Source of the DNA: Achromobacter deleyi
GTDB lineage: Bacteria > Pseudomonadota > Gammaproteobacteria > Burkholderiales > Burkholderiaceae_B
Length of the DNA stretch: 64,000 bases
Reading direction: 5' to 3'
Assembly: GCF_902859705.1 (NCBI RefSeq)
Contig: NZ_CADIJO010000003.1
Coordinates: 248,001-312,000 of the forward strand
The position numbers were made by a program, and so were the translations under genes. The notes beneath the pieces are model-generated. The model was not told the origin of the DNA. It ran no database searches and saw only the letters and a list, made by a program, of their open reading frames with translations. The first letter of the stretch is position 1. Every line of letters starts with the position of its first letter. Shown here one piece after another: positions 55,177 through 63,501 of this stretch.

Positions 55177-55887
55177 CTATGGAGAAACGGGGAAAAGGGA
55201 ATCGAGTTGCAGGCGGCCGGCGGCCTGGCGCAGGTGGCGCACCGCCATGGCGCGGGCGCTGTCCGCGTCGCGCGCTTGAATCGCGTCGAACACGGCCACG
55301 TGTTCCTGGTGCACCGAGTGGGTCATGCCTTCCTGGCGCCGGCTGTTCGAACGCGCGGTGCTGACGGCCAGGCGCAGTTGCAGGTTCAGGTATTGCAGCA
55401 AGTCTTGGTAGAACGGGTTGTGCGTGGCGGTCGCGATGGCCAGGTGGAATGCAATGTCGTGTTCCACGCTGTGATCGGGATGATCCAGGTCGCGTTCCAG
55501 GTCGGCCAGCGCGCGGGCCATGGCATCCAGGTCGGCGGAGGTGCGACGCTGCGCGGCCAGGGCCGCGGCGCCGCCCTCCAGTTCCATGCGCAATTCGTAG
55601 ACGTTGGCCAGCTGTTCGCGGCTGACGGCGATATCGGCCGGCACCAAAAAGCCTTGCGCGCCCGTGCGCGACAGCACCACGCTGCCCGACCCCTGGCGGC
55701 TCTGGATCAGGCCCTGGGCGCGCAGGCGCTCGGTCACTTCTCGAATGACCGCGGCGCTGACACCGTATTGCTCGGCCAGCACCCGGCCCGGCGGCAGCTT
55801 GGCGCCCACGGGGTAGACGCCCTGGGCGATGTCGTCGGCAATCTGGCGGGCGACCTGTTCGGTCAGGGTAAGGGTCTTGGTCAGCAT
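55177..55887 (-). CDS. GntR-family transcriptional regulator, FadR/FCD subfamily
   Basis: Regulator of 236 residues. The winged helix-turn-helix has LPPGRVLAEQYGVSAAVIREVTERL with the unusual PPGR where PSER is common. The FCD domain has EHDIAFHLAIATATHN and HQEHVAVFDAIQARD with the metal-binding His and Asp residues. It is 5 bp upstream of the FAD-linked dehydrogenase and probably controls it in response to its hydroxyacid substrate. A perfect palindrome lies 31 bp upstream of its start. Confidence 0.92.
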   Translation of the reverse strand: MLTKTLTLTEQVARQIADDIAQGVYPVGAKLPPGRVLAEQYGVSAAVIREVTERLRAQGLIQSRQGSGSVVLSRTGAQGFLVPADIAVSREQLANVYELRMELEGGAAALAAQRRTSADLDAMARALADLERDLDHPDHSVEHDIAFHLAIATATHNPFYQDLLQYLNLQLRLAVSTARSNSRRQEGMTHSVHQEHVAVFDAIQARDADSARAMAVRHLRQAAGRLQLDSLFPVSP

Positions 55888-55917
55888 GGCGCCGCCAGTA
55901 TAGCGCAGACTTTTCAG

Positions 55918-55930
55918 GTTATCTGATAAC
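55918..55930. promoter_or_regulatory. Palindromic candidate operator of the GntR/dehydrogenase operon
   Basis: GTTATC-T-GATAAC is a perfect 13-bp odd palindrome 31-43 bp upstream of the GntR start codon, in an AT-rich patch. FCD-type GntR proteins usually bind odd palindromes of this size and autoregulate. Confidence 0.6.
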
Positions 55931-56031
55931 TTTGAAGAGACTGGGTCACCCGATTGGTCGACCCACCGCGACGGGTATGGCTCGCCGCATGCCGCTGCCA
56001 GCAGGCATGCCCATGAGACACCCCGCTGCCC

Positions 56032-57222
56032 TCACGCGGCGGCGGCAGCCCCGCCGGCCTCGGCCTCTTCCAGCTCCGGCGCCCCCGCCACGGCGCAGCG
56101 GCGTCCGCCCCGAGCCTTGGCGCGGTAAAGCGCCGCATCCGCCGAGTCCAATACCGATTGGGCTTTGCGGTTGGCGCCTGAAATGATGGAGATGCCGATG
56201 GACAGCCCCACGCTGACGCGCGTGCCGTCGGCCAGGGTGATGGGCTGCGTGGCATCGCGCAGCAGGTGGTTGCCCAGGCGCAGCGCGGCGGTTGCATCGA
56301 TGCCGGTGGCCAGCACGATGAATTCGTCGCCGCCGATGCGGGCGGCCACGTCGTCCACCCGCAGCATGGCGCGCATGCGCTGCGCGATGGTTTTCAGCAC
56401 ATGGTCGCCGGCCGCGTGGCCGTGCGTGTCGTTGATGATCTTGAAGTCATCCATGTCCATGTAGAACAACGCAGCCGCGCTGTCGTGTTCGCGCGCGCTG
56501 GTGCAGATGCGTTCCAGCGCGGCTTCCAGTCCGGCACGGTTGGCCAGTCCGGTCAGGGCGTCCAGGCTGGCGCGACGCTCGTTCTCGCGCTCGGCCAGCA
56601 TGGTGGACACCAGAATGCGCCGCAACCGCTGCGACGCGATGCTCATGCTGACCAGGTAGAACGGGATCTGGATGAAGACAATCGCCGTGACGATTTCACC
56701 GGCGAACAGCGCGCCCAGGCACATCGGGCCCAGGCTCAGGAAGATCATCGCGGCAACCAGCCGCGGCGCGCCGTAATTGCGAAAGCAGATGCCCCCGGCC
56801 ATGGCGCCGCAGGACACCCCGGCCAGCGTGGCCGCCAGCCAGTCGTGGTTCAGGAACGTGATGAACACCCCGTAGCCCACGCTGAACGCCCACAGCAAGG
56901 CCAGCAGGATGTAGATGTCGGTGTGGGTATTGCCGCCGCGCGCGGCGTTGCGCAGGGCCGATCGCAGGATCGTGACGCGCACCAGGGCCAGCACGATTTC
57001 CAGTACCAGCCACGAGATGTAGAGCGGCTCGGGGCGCCGCCAGGTCACGACGCCGGAGATCATCAGGGTATTGATGACACCGCCGGCAAAGATGGGCAGG
57101 GTGCCGAACAGGCTGGCGATCAACGCGGCGCGGATATCCGCGGGAGTATCTTGCCCGGAATGCGTCAACCAACGGGTCAGCCGCCACTTGGGCAGGCTGA
57201 AGCTCAATCCTGCTGTTTCCAC
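56032..57222 (-). CDS. Membrane-bound diguanylate cyclase (GGDEF)
   Basis: Protein of 396 residues. The N-terminal 215 residues hold about six hydrophobic segments with no recognised sensor domain. The GGDEF domain starts near LDALTGLANRAGLEAAL and has the active-site motif RIGGDEFIV. An RxxD inhibitory site (RVDD) lies exactly five residues before GGDEF, so product inhibition by cyclic-di-GMP is expected. The metal ligand is in YMDMDDFKIINDTHGHAAGD. The C-terminus ends in an Ala/Glu-rich tail. It is transcribed alone. Confidence 0.94.
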   Translation of the reverse strand: METAGLSFSLPKWRLTRWLTHSGQDTPADIRAALIASLFGTLPIFAGGVINTLMISGVVTWRRPEPLYISWLVLEIVLALVRVTILRSALRNAARGGNTHTDIYILLALLWAFSVGYGVFITFLNHDWLAATLAGVSCGAMAGGICFRNYGAPRLVAAMIFLSLGPMCLGALFAGEIVTAIVFIQIPFYLVSMSIASQRLRRILVSTMLAERENERRASLDALTGLANRAGLEAALERICTSAREHDSAAALFYMDMDDFKIINDTHGHAAGDHVLKTIAQRMRAMLRVDDVAARIGGDEFIVLATGIDATAALRLGNHLLRDATQPITLADGTRVSVGLSIGISIISGANRKAQSVLDSADAALYRAKARGGRRCAVAGAPELEEAEAGGAAAAA

Positions 57223-57360
57223 ACCGTCACGTCCAAAGCTGCCCGTCCATATGCGATAGGCTGGCTGGCGTTATAGCAGGTATTTCAAACCTTTAATATT
57301 GTCCGCAAGGGCAATGCCTTCCGGATTTTAGGGGGACGGAATACCCGCGCCCCAGCCCGC

Positions 57361-58116
57361 TCAATGTCCGCGATGGCCGCAGACGGCGCATTCCGGATCA
57401 CGCTGCACATTGACGCTGCGCCACTGCATCGTGCGCACGTCCAGCCAGAGCAGGCGCCCGGACAGGCTCTCGCCCACGCCGGACAGCAGCTTCAGGGCCT
57501 CGGCGGCCTGCATGCTGCCGATGATGCCTACCACGGGGGCAAACACGCCCATCGTGGCGCAATTGGCTTCTTCGACGTCATCGGCTTCGGGGAACAGGCA
57601 GTGATAGCACGGCGCGTTGTCGTCGCGCAGGTCGTACACGCTGACCTGGCCGTCGAAACGGATGGCCGCGCCCGACACCAGCGGCTTGCGGTGCTGCACA
57701 CAGGCGCGGTTGATGGCGTGGCGGGTGGTGAAGTTGTCGGTGCAGTCCAGCACCAGGTCGGCCTGCGCCACGGCGTCGGACAGGGCCTGGCCCTGCAGGC
57801 GCTCGACGCGGGCATGCACGCGGGCCTGAGGGTTGAACGCGGCCAGCATGTCGCGGCCCGATTCGGCCTTGGGCCGGCCGACGCTGGCCGTGGTGTGGAG
57901 GATCTGGCGCTGCAGGTTGCTGAGCTCGACGACATCGTCGTCAGCCAGCGTGATGTCGCCGACGCCGGCCGTGGCCAGGTAGAGCGCGGCAGGCGAACCC
58001 AGTCCGCCCGCCCCTACGATAAGCACACGCGCCGCCAGCAGCTTTTCCTGCCCTTCGATACCCAGCTCGTCGAGCAGGATGTGGCGGGCGTAGCGCAGCA
58101 GTTGCTCGTCGTTCAT
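57361..58116 (-). CDS. moeB: Molybdopterin-synthase adenylyltransferase / ThiF-HesA family E1-like protein
   Basis: Adenylyltransferase of 251 residues that activates the C-terminus of a small sulfur-carrier protein (MoaD, or ThiS). It starts MNDEQLLRYARHILLDELGIEGQEKL. The nucleotide-binding motif is VGAGGLGSPAALYLATAGVG near residue 34, DDVVELSNLQRQ near 60, and the zinc-binding CYHC and CAVC pairs are near residues 171 and 245. A cysteine in ANCATMGV is in the usual position of the reactive loop. Its start overlaps the ctpA stop (ATGA). Confidence 0.93.
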   Translation of the reverse strand: MNDEQLLRYARHILLDELGIEGQEKLLAARVLIVGAGGLGSPAALYLATAGVGDITLADDDVVELSNLQRQILHTTASVGRPKAESGRDMLAAFNPQARVHARVERLQGQALSDAVAQADLVLDCTDNFTTRHAINRACVQHRKPLVSGAAIRFDGQVSVYDLRDDNAPCYHCLFPEADDVEEANCATMGVFAPVVGIIGSMQAAEALKLLSGVGESLSGRLLWLDVRTMQWRSVNVQRDPECAVCGHRGH

Positions 58117-59558
58117 TTGTCCTTGCTGGGCTCGACTCCGGTCGGCGTGATCTTCATGCGCTGGGTGTTGCCCGTGCCAGGCTTGGCATCCGCCTTGGCC
58201 TGGGCGCGGGCCGTGCCCTTCTGCACCGGCTTGCCGGCCAGCACGTTCAGCGCCTGCTGCAGCTGGAAGTCGTCCTTGCCGCCGAATTCGAACACCTTCG
58301 TCGGAACGTCGACGTTGTCCTGGTCGGAATTGGACTTCACTTCGTTGGACGTGCCCGGGTTGGACAGGTGGCGTTGCAGGTCGGCTTCGCGCGGCAGGCG
58401 GAACAGGTCGCCATCGGCGGTATCGGCCACGACGTAGTCGGGTTCGATGCCGGTCGCCTGGATCGAACGGCCGCTGGGCGTGAAGTAACGCGACGTGGTG
58501 AGCTTGACCGCGGTGGTTTCGGACAGCGGCAGGATCACCTGCACCGAGCCCTTGCCGAAGGTACGGTTGCCCAGCACCTTGGCGCGCTTGTGGTCTTGCA
58601 GCGCGCCCGCCACGATTTCCGAGGCCGAGGCCGAACCGACGTTGACCAGCACCACCATCGGCACGGTCTTGGTCCAGGCCGGCAGGCCCGACAGGTAGTT
58701 GCTTTCGCCACGGGCGTATTCCGACGGGACCGCCAGGTACTTGTGGCGGGCATCCGGCGTACGGCCATCGGTCGAGACCACCAGGGCATCGGACGGCAGG
58801 AACGCGCCGGACACGCCGATGGCGCTGGTCAAGAGGCCGCCCGGGTCATTGCGCAGGTCCAGCACCAGGCCCTTGGGAGCTTCCTTGGCGCCAAGGTCCT
58901 TGAGCTGCTTGGCCAGGTCGACGCCCGTCTTTTCCTGGAACTGGGCGATGCGCACGTAGGCCACGTTGTTGTCCAGCATCTTGCTGCGCACGCTGCGCAC
59001 CTTGATGATGTCGCGAACGATCTTGAGCACGATCGGCTGCGGCCGGTCAGCGCGCATGATGGTCAGCGTGATGGGCGATTTGGGCGCGCCGCGCATGAGC
59101 TTGACGGCGTCGTTCAGCGACATGCCCTTGGTGGGCGTGTCGTCGATCTTGATGATCAGGTCGCCGGCCATGACGCCTGCGCGCGCGGCGGGCGTGTCTT
59201 CGATGGGCGAGATGACCTTGACGAAACCGTCTTCGGCGCCGACCTCGATGCCCAGGCCGCCGAATTCGCCTTGCGTGGCCGTCTGCATTTCACGGAATGC
59301 GTCGGCGTCCAGGTAGGCGGAGTGCGGGTCCAGGTTCGACACCATGCCCGAGATGGCATTGTCGATCAGGGTCTTGTCGTCGACGGATTCGACGTAGTTG
59401 TTCTTGATCGCGGCAAAGACGTTGCTCAGTTGCCTGAGTTCGTCCAGCGGCAGGGGGCTACCGCGCTGGGCGACAGCCGTCACGCCCACGCTGAGCAAGA
59501 CACCTGCCACCGCACCGATGGCAATCAGACCGAAACCGCGAAACTTGCGAGTGCTCAT
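58113..59558 (-). CDS. ctpA: Carboxy-terminal processing protease, S41 family
   Basis: Periplasmic serine protease of 481 residues. MSTRKFRGFGLIAIGAVAGVLLSVGVTAVAQ is the signal or anchor; the ATG at 59558 is chosen because GGGAAG precedes it, although an in-frame GTG lies two codons upstream. The PDZ domain spans about residues 90-170 (GGLGIEVGAEDGFVKVISPIEDTPAARAGVMAGD-type, abbreviated). The catalytic Ser is in GSASASEIVAGALQDH near 310 and the Lys in FGKGSVQVIL near 335. It is in the operon gpmA-envC-ctpA-moeB. Confidence 0.95.
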   Translation of the reverse strand: MSTRKFRGFGLIAIGAVAGVLLSVGVTAVAQRGSPLPLDELRQLSNVFAAIKNNYVESVDDKTLIDNAISGMVSNLDPHSAYLDADAFREMQTATQGEFGGLGIEVGAEDGFVKVISPIEDTPAARAGVMAGDLIIKIDDTPTKGMSLNDAVKLMRGAPKSPITLTIMRADRPQPIVLKIVRDIIKVRSVRSKMLDNNVAYVRIAQFQEKTGVDLAKQLKDLGAKEAPKGLVLDLRNDPGGLLTSAIGVSGAFLPSDALVVSTDGRTPDARHKYLAVPSEYARGESNYLSGLPAWTKTVPMVVLVNVGSASASEIVAGALQDHKRAKVLGNRTFGKGSVQVILPLSETTAVKLTTSRYFTPSGRSIQATGIEPDYVVADTADGDLFRLPREADLQRHLSNPGTSNEVKSNSDQDNVDVPTKVFEFGGKDDFQLQQALNVLAGKPVQKGTARAQAKADAKPGTGNTQRMKITPTGVEPSKDK

Positions 59559-59587
59559 GCACACTTCCCGAATTTGTTTTCGCCGAT

Positions 59588-59609
59588 GAGGGTTTGGCGA
59601 GGGTTTGGC
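59588..59609. repeat. 11-bp tandem duplication between ctpA and envC
   Basis: GAGGGTTTGGC occurs twice in immediate succession in the 72-bp gap between the two genes. It lies about 30-51 bp upstream of the ctpA start. Confidence 0.8.
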
Positions 59610-59630
59610 TGTACCAGCCCCTTTACTGCT

Positions 59631-61235
59631 TTACTGCGCCAGCCACTGGGCCGGATCCACAGGAGCGCCACGATGGCGAATTTCAAAGTATAGGCCGGAT
59701 TCCACTTGGCCGCCGGTCGCGCCGACCGTAGCAATAGTATCCCCTGCCGCGACGGAATCGCCCACCCGTTTGAGCAGGCTTTGGTTGTAAGCATAGACGG
59801 TCAGGTATTGCTGCCCATGATCCACAATGATGAGGTTGCCGAAACCTCGCAGCCAATCGGCGTAGACCACCGTGCCGGGGGCCACCACCTTGACGGGCGT
59901 GCCTTCGGCCGCGCGCAGCACCACGCCCCGCCAGACACCGCCGTCCGGGCGATCGACCCCGAAACGACCCTGCACCTGCCCCCGCACCGGCGCGGCCAGT
60001 CCGTGACGCAAGCCGTTGCCACCGCCCACGGGCGGCGCCGCACGCTGGGTCGGCTGGGTGGATGCACTACGGGTTGGAGCGGCTTCCTCTGGAACTGGTT
60101 CCGCCTTTTTGGGGGGGTCCGCGGGTTTTACCGGAGGCGGCGCCTCGGCCGGGCCGGTCAGGCGCGTCTGGCGCTGTTCAGCTGGGCGCAAGCCGGCGGC
60201 ATCGGGGTCGGCCACGGCGACGGGGCCGCGGGATTGCCGCGATGCGGCTTCGACCTGCTCGCGCGCCTCGGCGGCTTCGCGGGCCTCGCGGGCGGTACGG
60301 TCGCGGCGGGCGTTGTCGGCCGCGGCCTTGTCGGCGGCCAGCTTGCGGTCAGCCTCGGCCTTCTTGCGGGCTTCGTCCGCGCGGCGGTCGGCTTCGGCCT
60401 TTTTGCGGGCCTCTTCGGCGCGGCGGGCTTCCTCGGCGCGGCGCACTTCTTCGGCGCGGCGCCGCGCTTCTTCCGCTTTGCGGGCCTCTTCGGCCTGCTT
60501 GACGATGGCCGCGTCCAGATCGGTGATCAGGCGCGACAGGCGCTGGTCGTCGCGCCCCAGCTTGTTGGCTTCGGCGCGCTGGGCGGCGATCTGCCCTTCC
60601 AGTTGCGCCAGCAAGGTCGCGCGGGCCTTTTGCTGGCCCACCAGCGCGGTCTTTTGTTCGGAGGTCTCGGCCACGCCTTTTTCGATCTCGGCGCGGCGGG
60701 CGTCGGCCCGGCCCTGCAAGGCGGCCAGCCGGTCGATATCGGCTCGCAGCGCGTCGACGGCGCGGGCGCGGGCCTGCGACACGTAGTCGAGATAGCCGAG
60801 GTTGCGGCCCAGCACCTGGGGATCGTCGCCCGACAGCAGCGCGGTCCAGGGCGACAGGCCGCTGGTGTACTGGGTGCGCAACTGGTCGGCCAGTTCCACG
60901 CGGCGCTTGGCCAGCACGGTCTGTTGCGCGGAGATCTGCTTTTCCAGGCTGGACAGGTCCGCCGTGGCCTGGCGGTTGGCGTCAGCCAGTTCCTTCAGGC
61001 GCAGATTGATCTTGGAAATTGAAGATTCGGACTGTTTCAGCGCGTCGGCGGCCTCTTTGCGGGCCGCCTCGCGCGTGTCGATATCCTTTTGCAGGTTATC
61101 GATGCGGTCGCGCAGCTGGGCCTGCTGTTTTTCAGCCTCGGACTGGCGACCGGCGAGGTCGTTGGGCGCGGCGTGCGCCGACAGCGCTCCGCCGGCCAGC
61201 ATGACCGCCAACAACAACCCCGCCATGCGCACCAT
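59631..61235 (-). CDS. envC: EnvC-like murein hydrolase activator
   Basis: Periplasmic protein of 534 residues. After a signal peptide (MVRMAGLLLAVMLAGGALSAHA) comes a long coiled-coil region (about residues 30-245) and an Ala/Glu/Lys/Arg-rich segment of DEARKKAEADR-type repeats (250-330). The C-terminal LytM domain (about 415-534) lacks the catalytic HxxxD pair: the usual place reads DGGVWRGVVLRA, and the end has FEIRHRG instead of H-x-H. That is expected for EnvC, which activates amidases rather than cutting peptidoglycan itself. It starts 5 bp past the gpmA stop. Confidence 0.93.
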   Translation of the reverse strand: MVRMAGLLLAVMLAGGALSAHAAPNDLAGRQSEAEKQQAQLRDRIDNLQKDIDTREAARKEAADALKQSESSISKINLRLKELADANRQATADLSSLEKQISAQQTVLAKRRVELADQLRTQYTSGLSPWTALLSGDDPQVLGRNLGYLDYVSQARARAVDALRADIDRLAALQGRADARRAEIEKGVAETSEQKTALVGQQKARATLLAQLEGQIAAQRAEANKLGRDDQRLSRLITDLDAAIVKQAEEARKAEEARRRAEEVRRAEEARRAEEARKKAEADRRADEARKKAEADRKLAADKAAADNARRDRTAREAREAAEAREQVEAASRQSRGPVAVADPDAAGLRPAEQRQTRLTGPAEAPPPVKPADPPKKAEPVPEEAAPTRSASTQPTQRAAPPVGGGNGLRHGLAAPVRGQVQGRFGVDRPDGGVWRGVVLRAAEGTPVKVVAPGTVVYADWLRGFGNLIIVDHGQQYLTVYAYNQSLLKRVGDSVAAGDTIATVGATGGQVESGLYFEIRHRGAPVDPAQWLAQ

Positions 61236-61240
61236 GGATA

Positions 61241-61993
61241 TCAGTCCTTCTTAGCCTTGCCTTGAGCCGCGACCGCGGCCATGGCCGCCTCGATCTCGGC
61301 GGCGTCGCCCAGATAATAGTGGCGGATGGGGCGCAGGTCATCATCCAGTTCATACACCAGCGGCTGCCCGGTGGGGATGTTCAGGTTGACGATGTCGTCG
61401 TCCGAGACGTTGTCCAGGTGCTTGATCAGGGCGCGCAGGCTGTTGCCGTGAGCGGCGATCAGGACCTTGCGGCCGGCCCGGATGGCGGGGGCGATGGAAT
61501 CGTTCCAGAATGGCAGCACGCGTTCCACGGTGTCTTTCAGGCACTCGGTGGCCGGCAGCTGGTCAGCCGGAATCTTGGCGTAGCGGCTGTCGAAACGGGG
61601 GTGGCGTTCGTCGTCCAGCGACAACGGGTTGGGCGCAATGGCGTAGGCACGGCGCCAGATCAGCACCTGCTCGTCGCCGTACTTGGCGGCGGTTTCGGCC
61701 TTGTTCAGGCCTTGCAGGGCGCCGTAGTGGCGTTCGTTCAGGCGCCAGTTCACGCCCACGGGGGTGTACATGGCGTCCATGGCGTCCAGGGCGATCCACA
61801 GGGTGCGGATGGCGCGCTTGAGCACCGACGAATAGGCCAGGTCGAAGGTGTAGCCTTCTTTCTTGAGCAGTTCGCCCGCCTTGCGGGCCTGTTCGCGGCC
61901 CGTGTCGGTCAGGTCGACGTCGGTCCAGCCGGTGAAACGATTTTCAAGATTCCACTGGCTTTCGCCGTGGCGCATGAGGACAAGTTTATGCAT
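61241..61993 (-). CDS. gpmA: 2,3-bisphosphoglycerate-dependent phosphoglycerate mutase
   Basis: Glycolytic mutase of 250 residues. The phospho-histidine motif is [20 protein letters not shown], with His9 in [24 protein letters not shown] near residue 87 and the second active-site His in [18 protein letters not shown] near 182 complete the site. It is the first gene of the leftward operon with envC, ctpA and moeB, and is divergent from the rhodanese gene. Confidence 0.97.
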   Translation of the reverse strand: MHKLVLMRHGESQWNLENRFTGWTDVDLTDTGREQARKAGELLKKEGYTFDLAYSSVLKRAIRTLWIALDAMDAMYTPVGVNWRLNERHYGALQGLNKAETAAKYGDEQVLIWRRAYAIAPNPLSLDDERHPRFDSRYAKIPADQLPATECLKDTVERVLPFWNDSIAPAIRAGRKVLIAAHGNSLRALIKHLDNVSDDDIVNLNIPTGQPLVYELDDDLRPIRHYYLGDAAEIEAAMAAVAAQGKAKKD

Positions 61994-62033
61994 GGTTTGG
62001 CACGCTTGTAACGCGGGTTAAAGTGAGGGAATG

Positions 62034-62054
62034 CGCTCATTTTATAATTGAGCG
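62034..62054. promoter_or_regulatory. Inverted repeat around a TATAAT element in the gpmA/rhodanese gap
   Basis: CGCTCA (62034-62039) and TGAGCG (62049-62054) flank TATAAT (62043-62048) in the only AT-rich stretch of this divergent region. It could be the -10 element of the rightward genes within an operator-like palindrome. Confidence 0.4.
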
Positions 62055-62154
62055 ATTTTGCCCTTGATTTTGCCCCGGCGCACCCGTCGATTTCCCGGCG
62101 CGGCGCTTCAGGGTTCGCCTTTACCAGGCTAGACGCCGCACTTCAGGATGCCCC

Positions 62155-62577
62155 GTGGACCTTCTGCAATTCTTGCTCGATAAAAACAACATCTTCATTG
62201 TCGCCGTAACCCTCGTTTCGGGCGTCATGCTGGCCATTCCGGCCCTGCGCAAGGGCCGTACCGGCTCGGCCGTGAGCACCACGGAAGCCATCCAGATGGT
62301 CAACCAGCGCCAGGCCGTCTGGGTCGACGTGCGCCCCGCCGAACAATTCCAGGCCGGCCACATCGCCCAGGCCCGCAGCCTGCCGGCCGCCGACCTGGAA
62401 CAAAAGATCGCTTCGCTGCCCAAGAACAAGCCGCTGGTCGTGGTTTGCGACAATGGCCGCGATTCGGCCCGCGCCGCCACCAAGCTGCGCGCCCAGGGCT
62501 TTGCCGACGTAGTGCCGCTGGAAGGCGGCATGCGCGCCTGGCTGGCCGCCAGCCTGCCGGTCACCCAGAAGGGTTGA
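62155..62577 (+). CDS. Membrane-anchored rhodanese-like protein
   Basis: Protein of 140 residues with a GTG start behind CAGGA. An N-terminal membrane segment (NIFIVAVTLVSGVMLAIPAL) precedes a single rhodanese domain with VWVDVRPAEQFQAGHI near residue 55 and the active-site loop VVCDNGRDSARAA, where Cys99 is the likely sulfur carrier. It is similar in layout to GlpE/YibN-type proteins. It heads the unit rhodanese-grxC-secB-gpsA found in many proteobacteria. Confidence 0.92.
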   Translation: MDLLQFLLDKNNIFIVAVTLVSGVMLAIPALRKGRTGSAVSTTEAIQMVNQRQAVWVDVRPAEQFQAGHIAQARSLPAADLEQKIASLPKNKPLVVVCDNGRDSARAATKLRAQGFADVVPLEGGMRAWLAASLPVTQKG

Positions 62578-62627
62578 ACCCGCGCGCCGCGCCCCCACCT
62601 TACCGATAGAATCCGCCTGGAGCGCCT

Positions 62628-62885
62628 ATGAATAAAGTTGTCATGTACAGCAAGGACTATTGTCCCTATTGCGCCCGCGCCAAGGCGCTGCTGGAGCAGC
62701 GCGGCGTGACCGACCTGGAAATCATCCAGATCGACCGGGAACCCGGCCAGCGCGATCTCATGATCGAACGCACCGGCCGGCGTACCGTGCCGCAGATCTT
62801 CATCGGCGATACCCATGTCGGCGGTTGCGACGACCTGATGGCCCTGGACCGCTCGGGCGGCCTTGCCCCCTTGCTCAACGGCTAA
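62628..62885 (+). CDS. grxC: Glutaredoxin 3
   Basis: Dithiol glutaredoxin of 85 residues with active site CPYC (KDYCPYCARAKALL). The glutathione-binding TVPQIFIGDTHVGGCDDLMAL segment is present. A ribosome binding site (TGGAG) precedes the ATG. It lies 50 bp after the rhodanese gene. Confidence 0.97.
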   Translation: MNKVVMYSKDYCPYCARAKALLEQRGVTDLEIIQIDREPGQRDLMIERTGRRTVPQIFIGDTHVGGCDDLMALDRSGGLAPLLNG

Positions 62886-62942
62886 GCGCCCCGGCCCTGG
62901 CCCATCGCCCCTTTTTGCCCCCTCCCACCAACGGAAACACTC

Positions 62943-63482
62943 ATGGCTGATCAAGACCAAAACACCCAGCAAGAAGGCGGCAACGACGCGCCCTCGTTCA
63001 ATCTGCAGCGCGTCTACCTGAAAGACCTTTCGCTGGAAATGCCGAACGCGCCCCACGTCTTCCTGGAACAAGAAGCGCCCCAGGTTGAAGTGAGCATCAC
63101 CGTGGGCGGCCAGCGCCTGGCCGAAACCGTGTTCGAAACCACGGTCACCGTCACCGTCACCACCCGCGTCAACGACAAGGTCGTGTACCTGGTCGAAGGC
63201 ACGCAGGCCGGCATCTTCGAAGCCGCGAACATCCCCGAAGAGCAGCTCGACCCGCTGCTGGGCATCGTTTGCCCGACCATGCTGTACCCGTACCTGCGCG
63301 CCAACATCGCCGATGCGATCACCCGCACCTCGATGCCGCCGCTGCACCTGACGGAAGTCAACTTCCAGGCCCTGTACGAACAACGCCTGGCCGAACTGCA
63401 GCAGCAGCAAAGCGGCGCCAACGGCAACGGCAATGGCAGCGACTCGGGCATCATCCTGCCCGCCAGCGCCACCCGCCAGTAA
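62943..63482 (+). CDS. secB: Protein-export chaperone SecB
   Basis: Chaperone of 179 residues that holds presecretory proteins for SecA. Signatures are [22 protein letters not shown] near residue 19 and [24 protein letters not shown] near 104, then [19 protein letters not shown]. The C-terminal tail is Gln/Gly/Asn-rich. It is 57 bp after grxC. Confidence 0.97.
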   Translation: MADQDQNTQQEGGNDAPSFNLQRVYLKDLSLEMPNAPHVFLEQEAPQVEVSITVGGQRLAETVFETTVTVTVTTRVNDKVVYLVEGTQAGIFEAANIPEEQLDPLLGIVCPTMLYPYLRANIADAITRTSMPPLHLTEVNFQALYEQRLAELQQQQSGANGNGNGSDSGIILPASATRQ

Positions 63483-63501
63483 GGCACGCCGCGGCACCCC
63501 A

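Noticed and set aside
60250..60500. Tandem repeat in envC DNA as a possible variable-number repeat
   Set aside because: It encodes an Ala/Glu/Lys/Arg coiled-coil stretch with degenerate units, common in this family. The DNA units are not identical enough to suggest slippage.
59931..61235. Loss of LytM catalytic residues in envC seen as a damaged gene
   Set aside because: EnvC proteins are normally catalytically inactive and work as amidase activators. The frame is intact.
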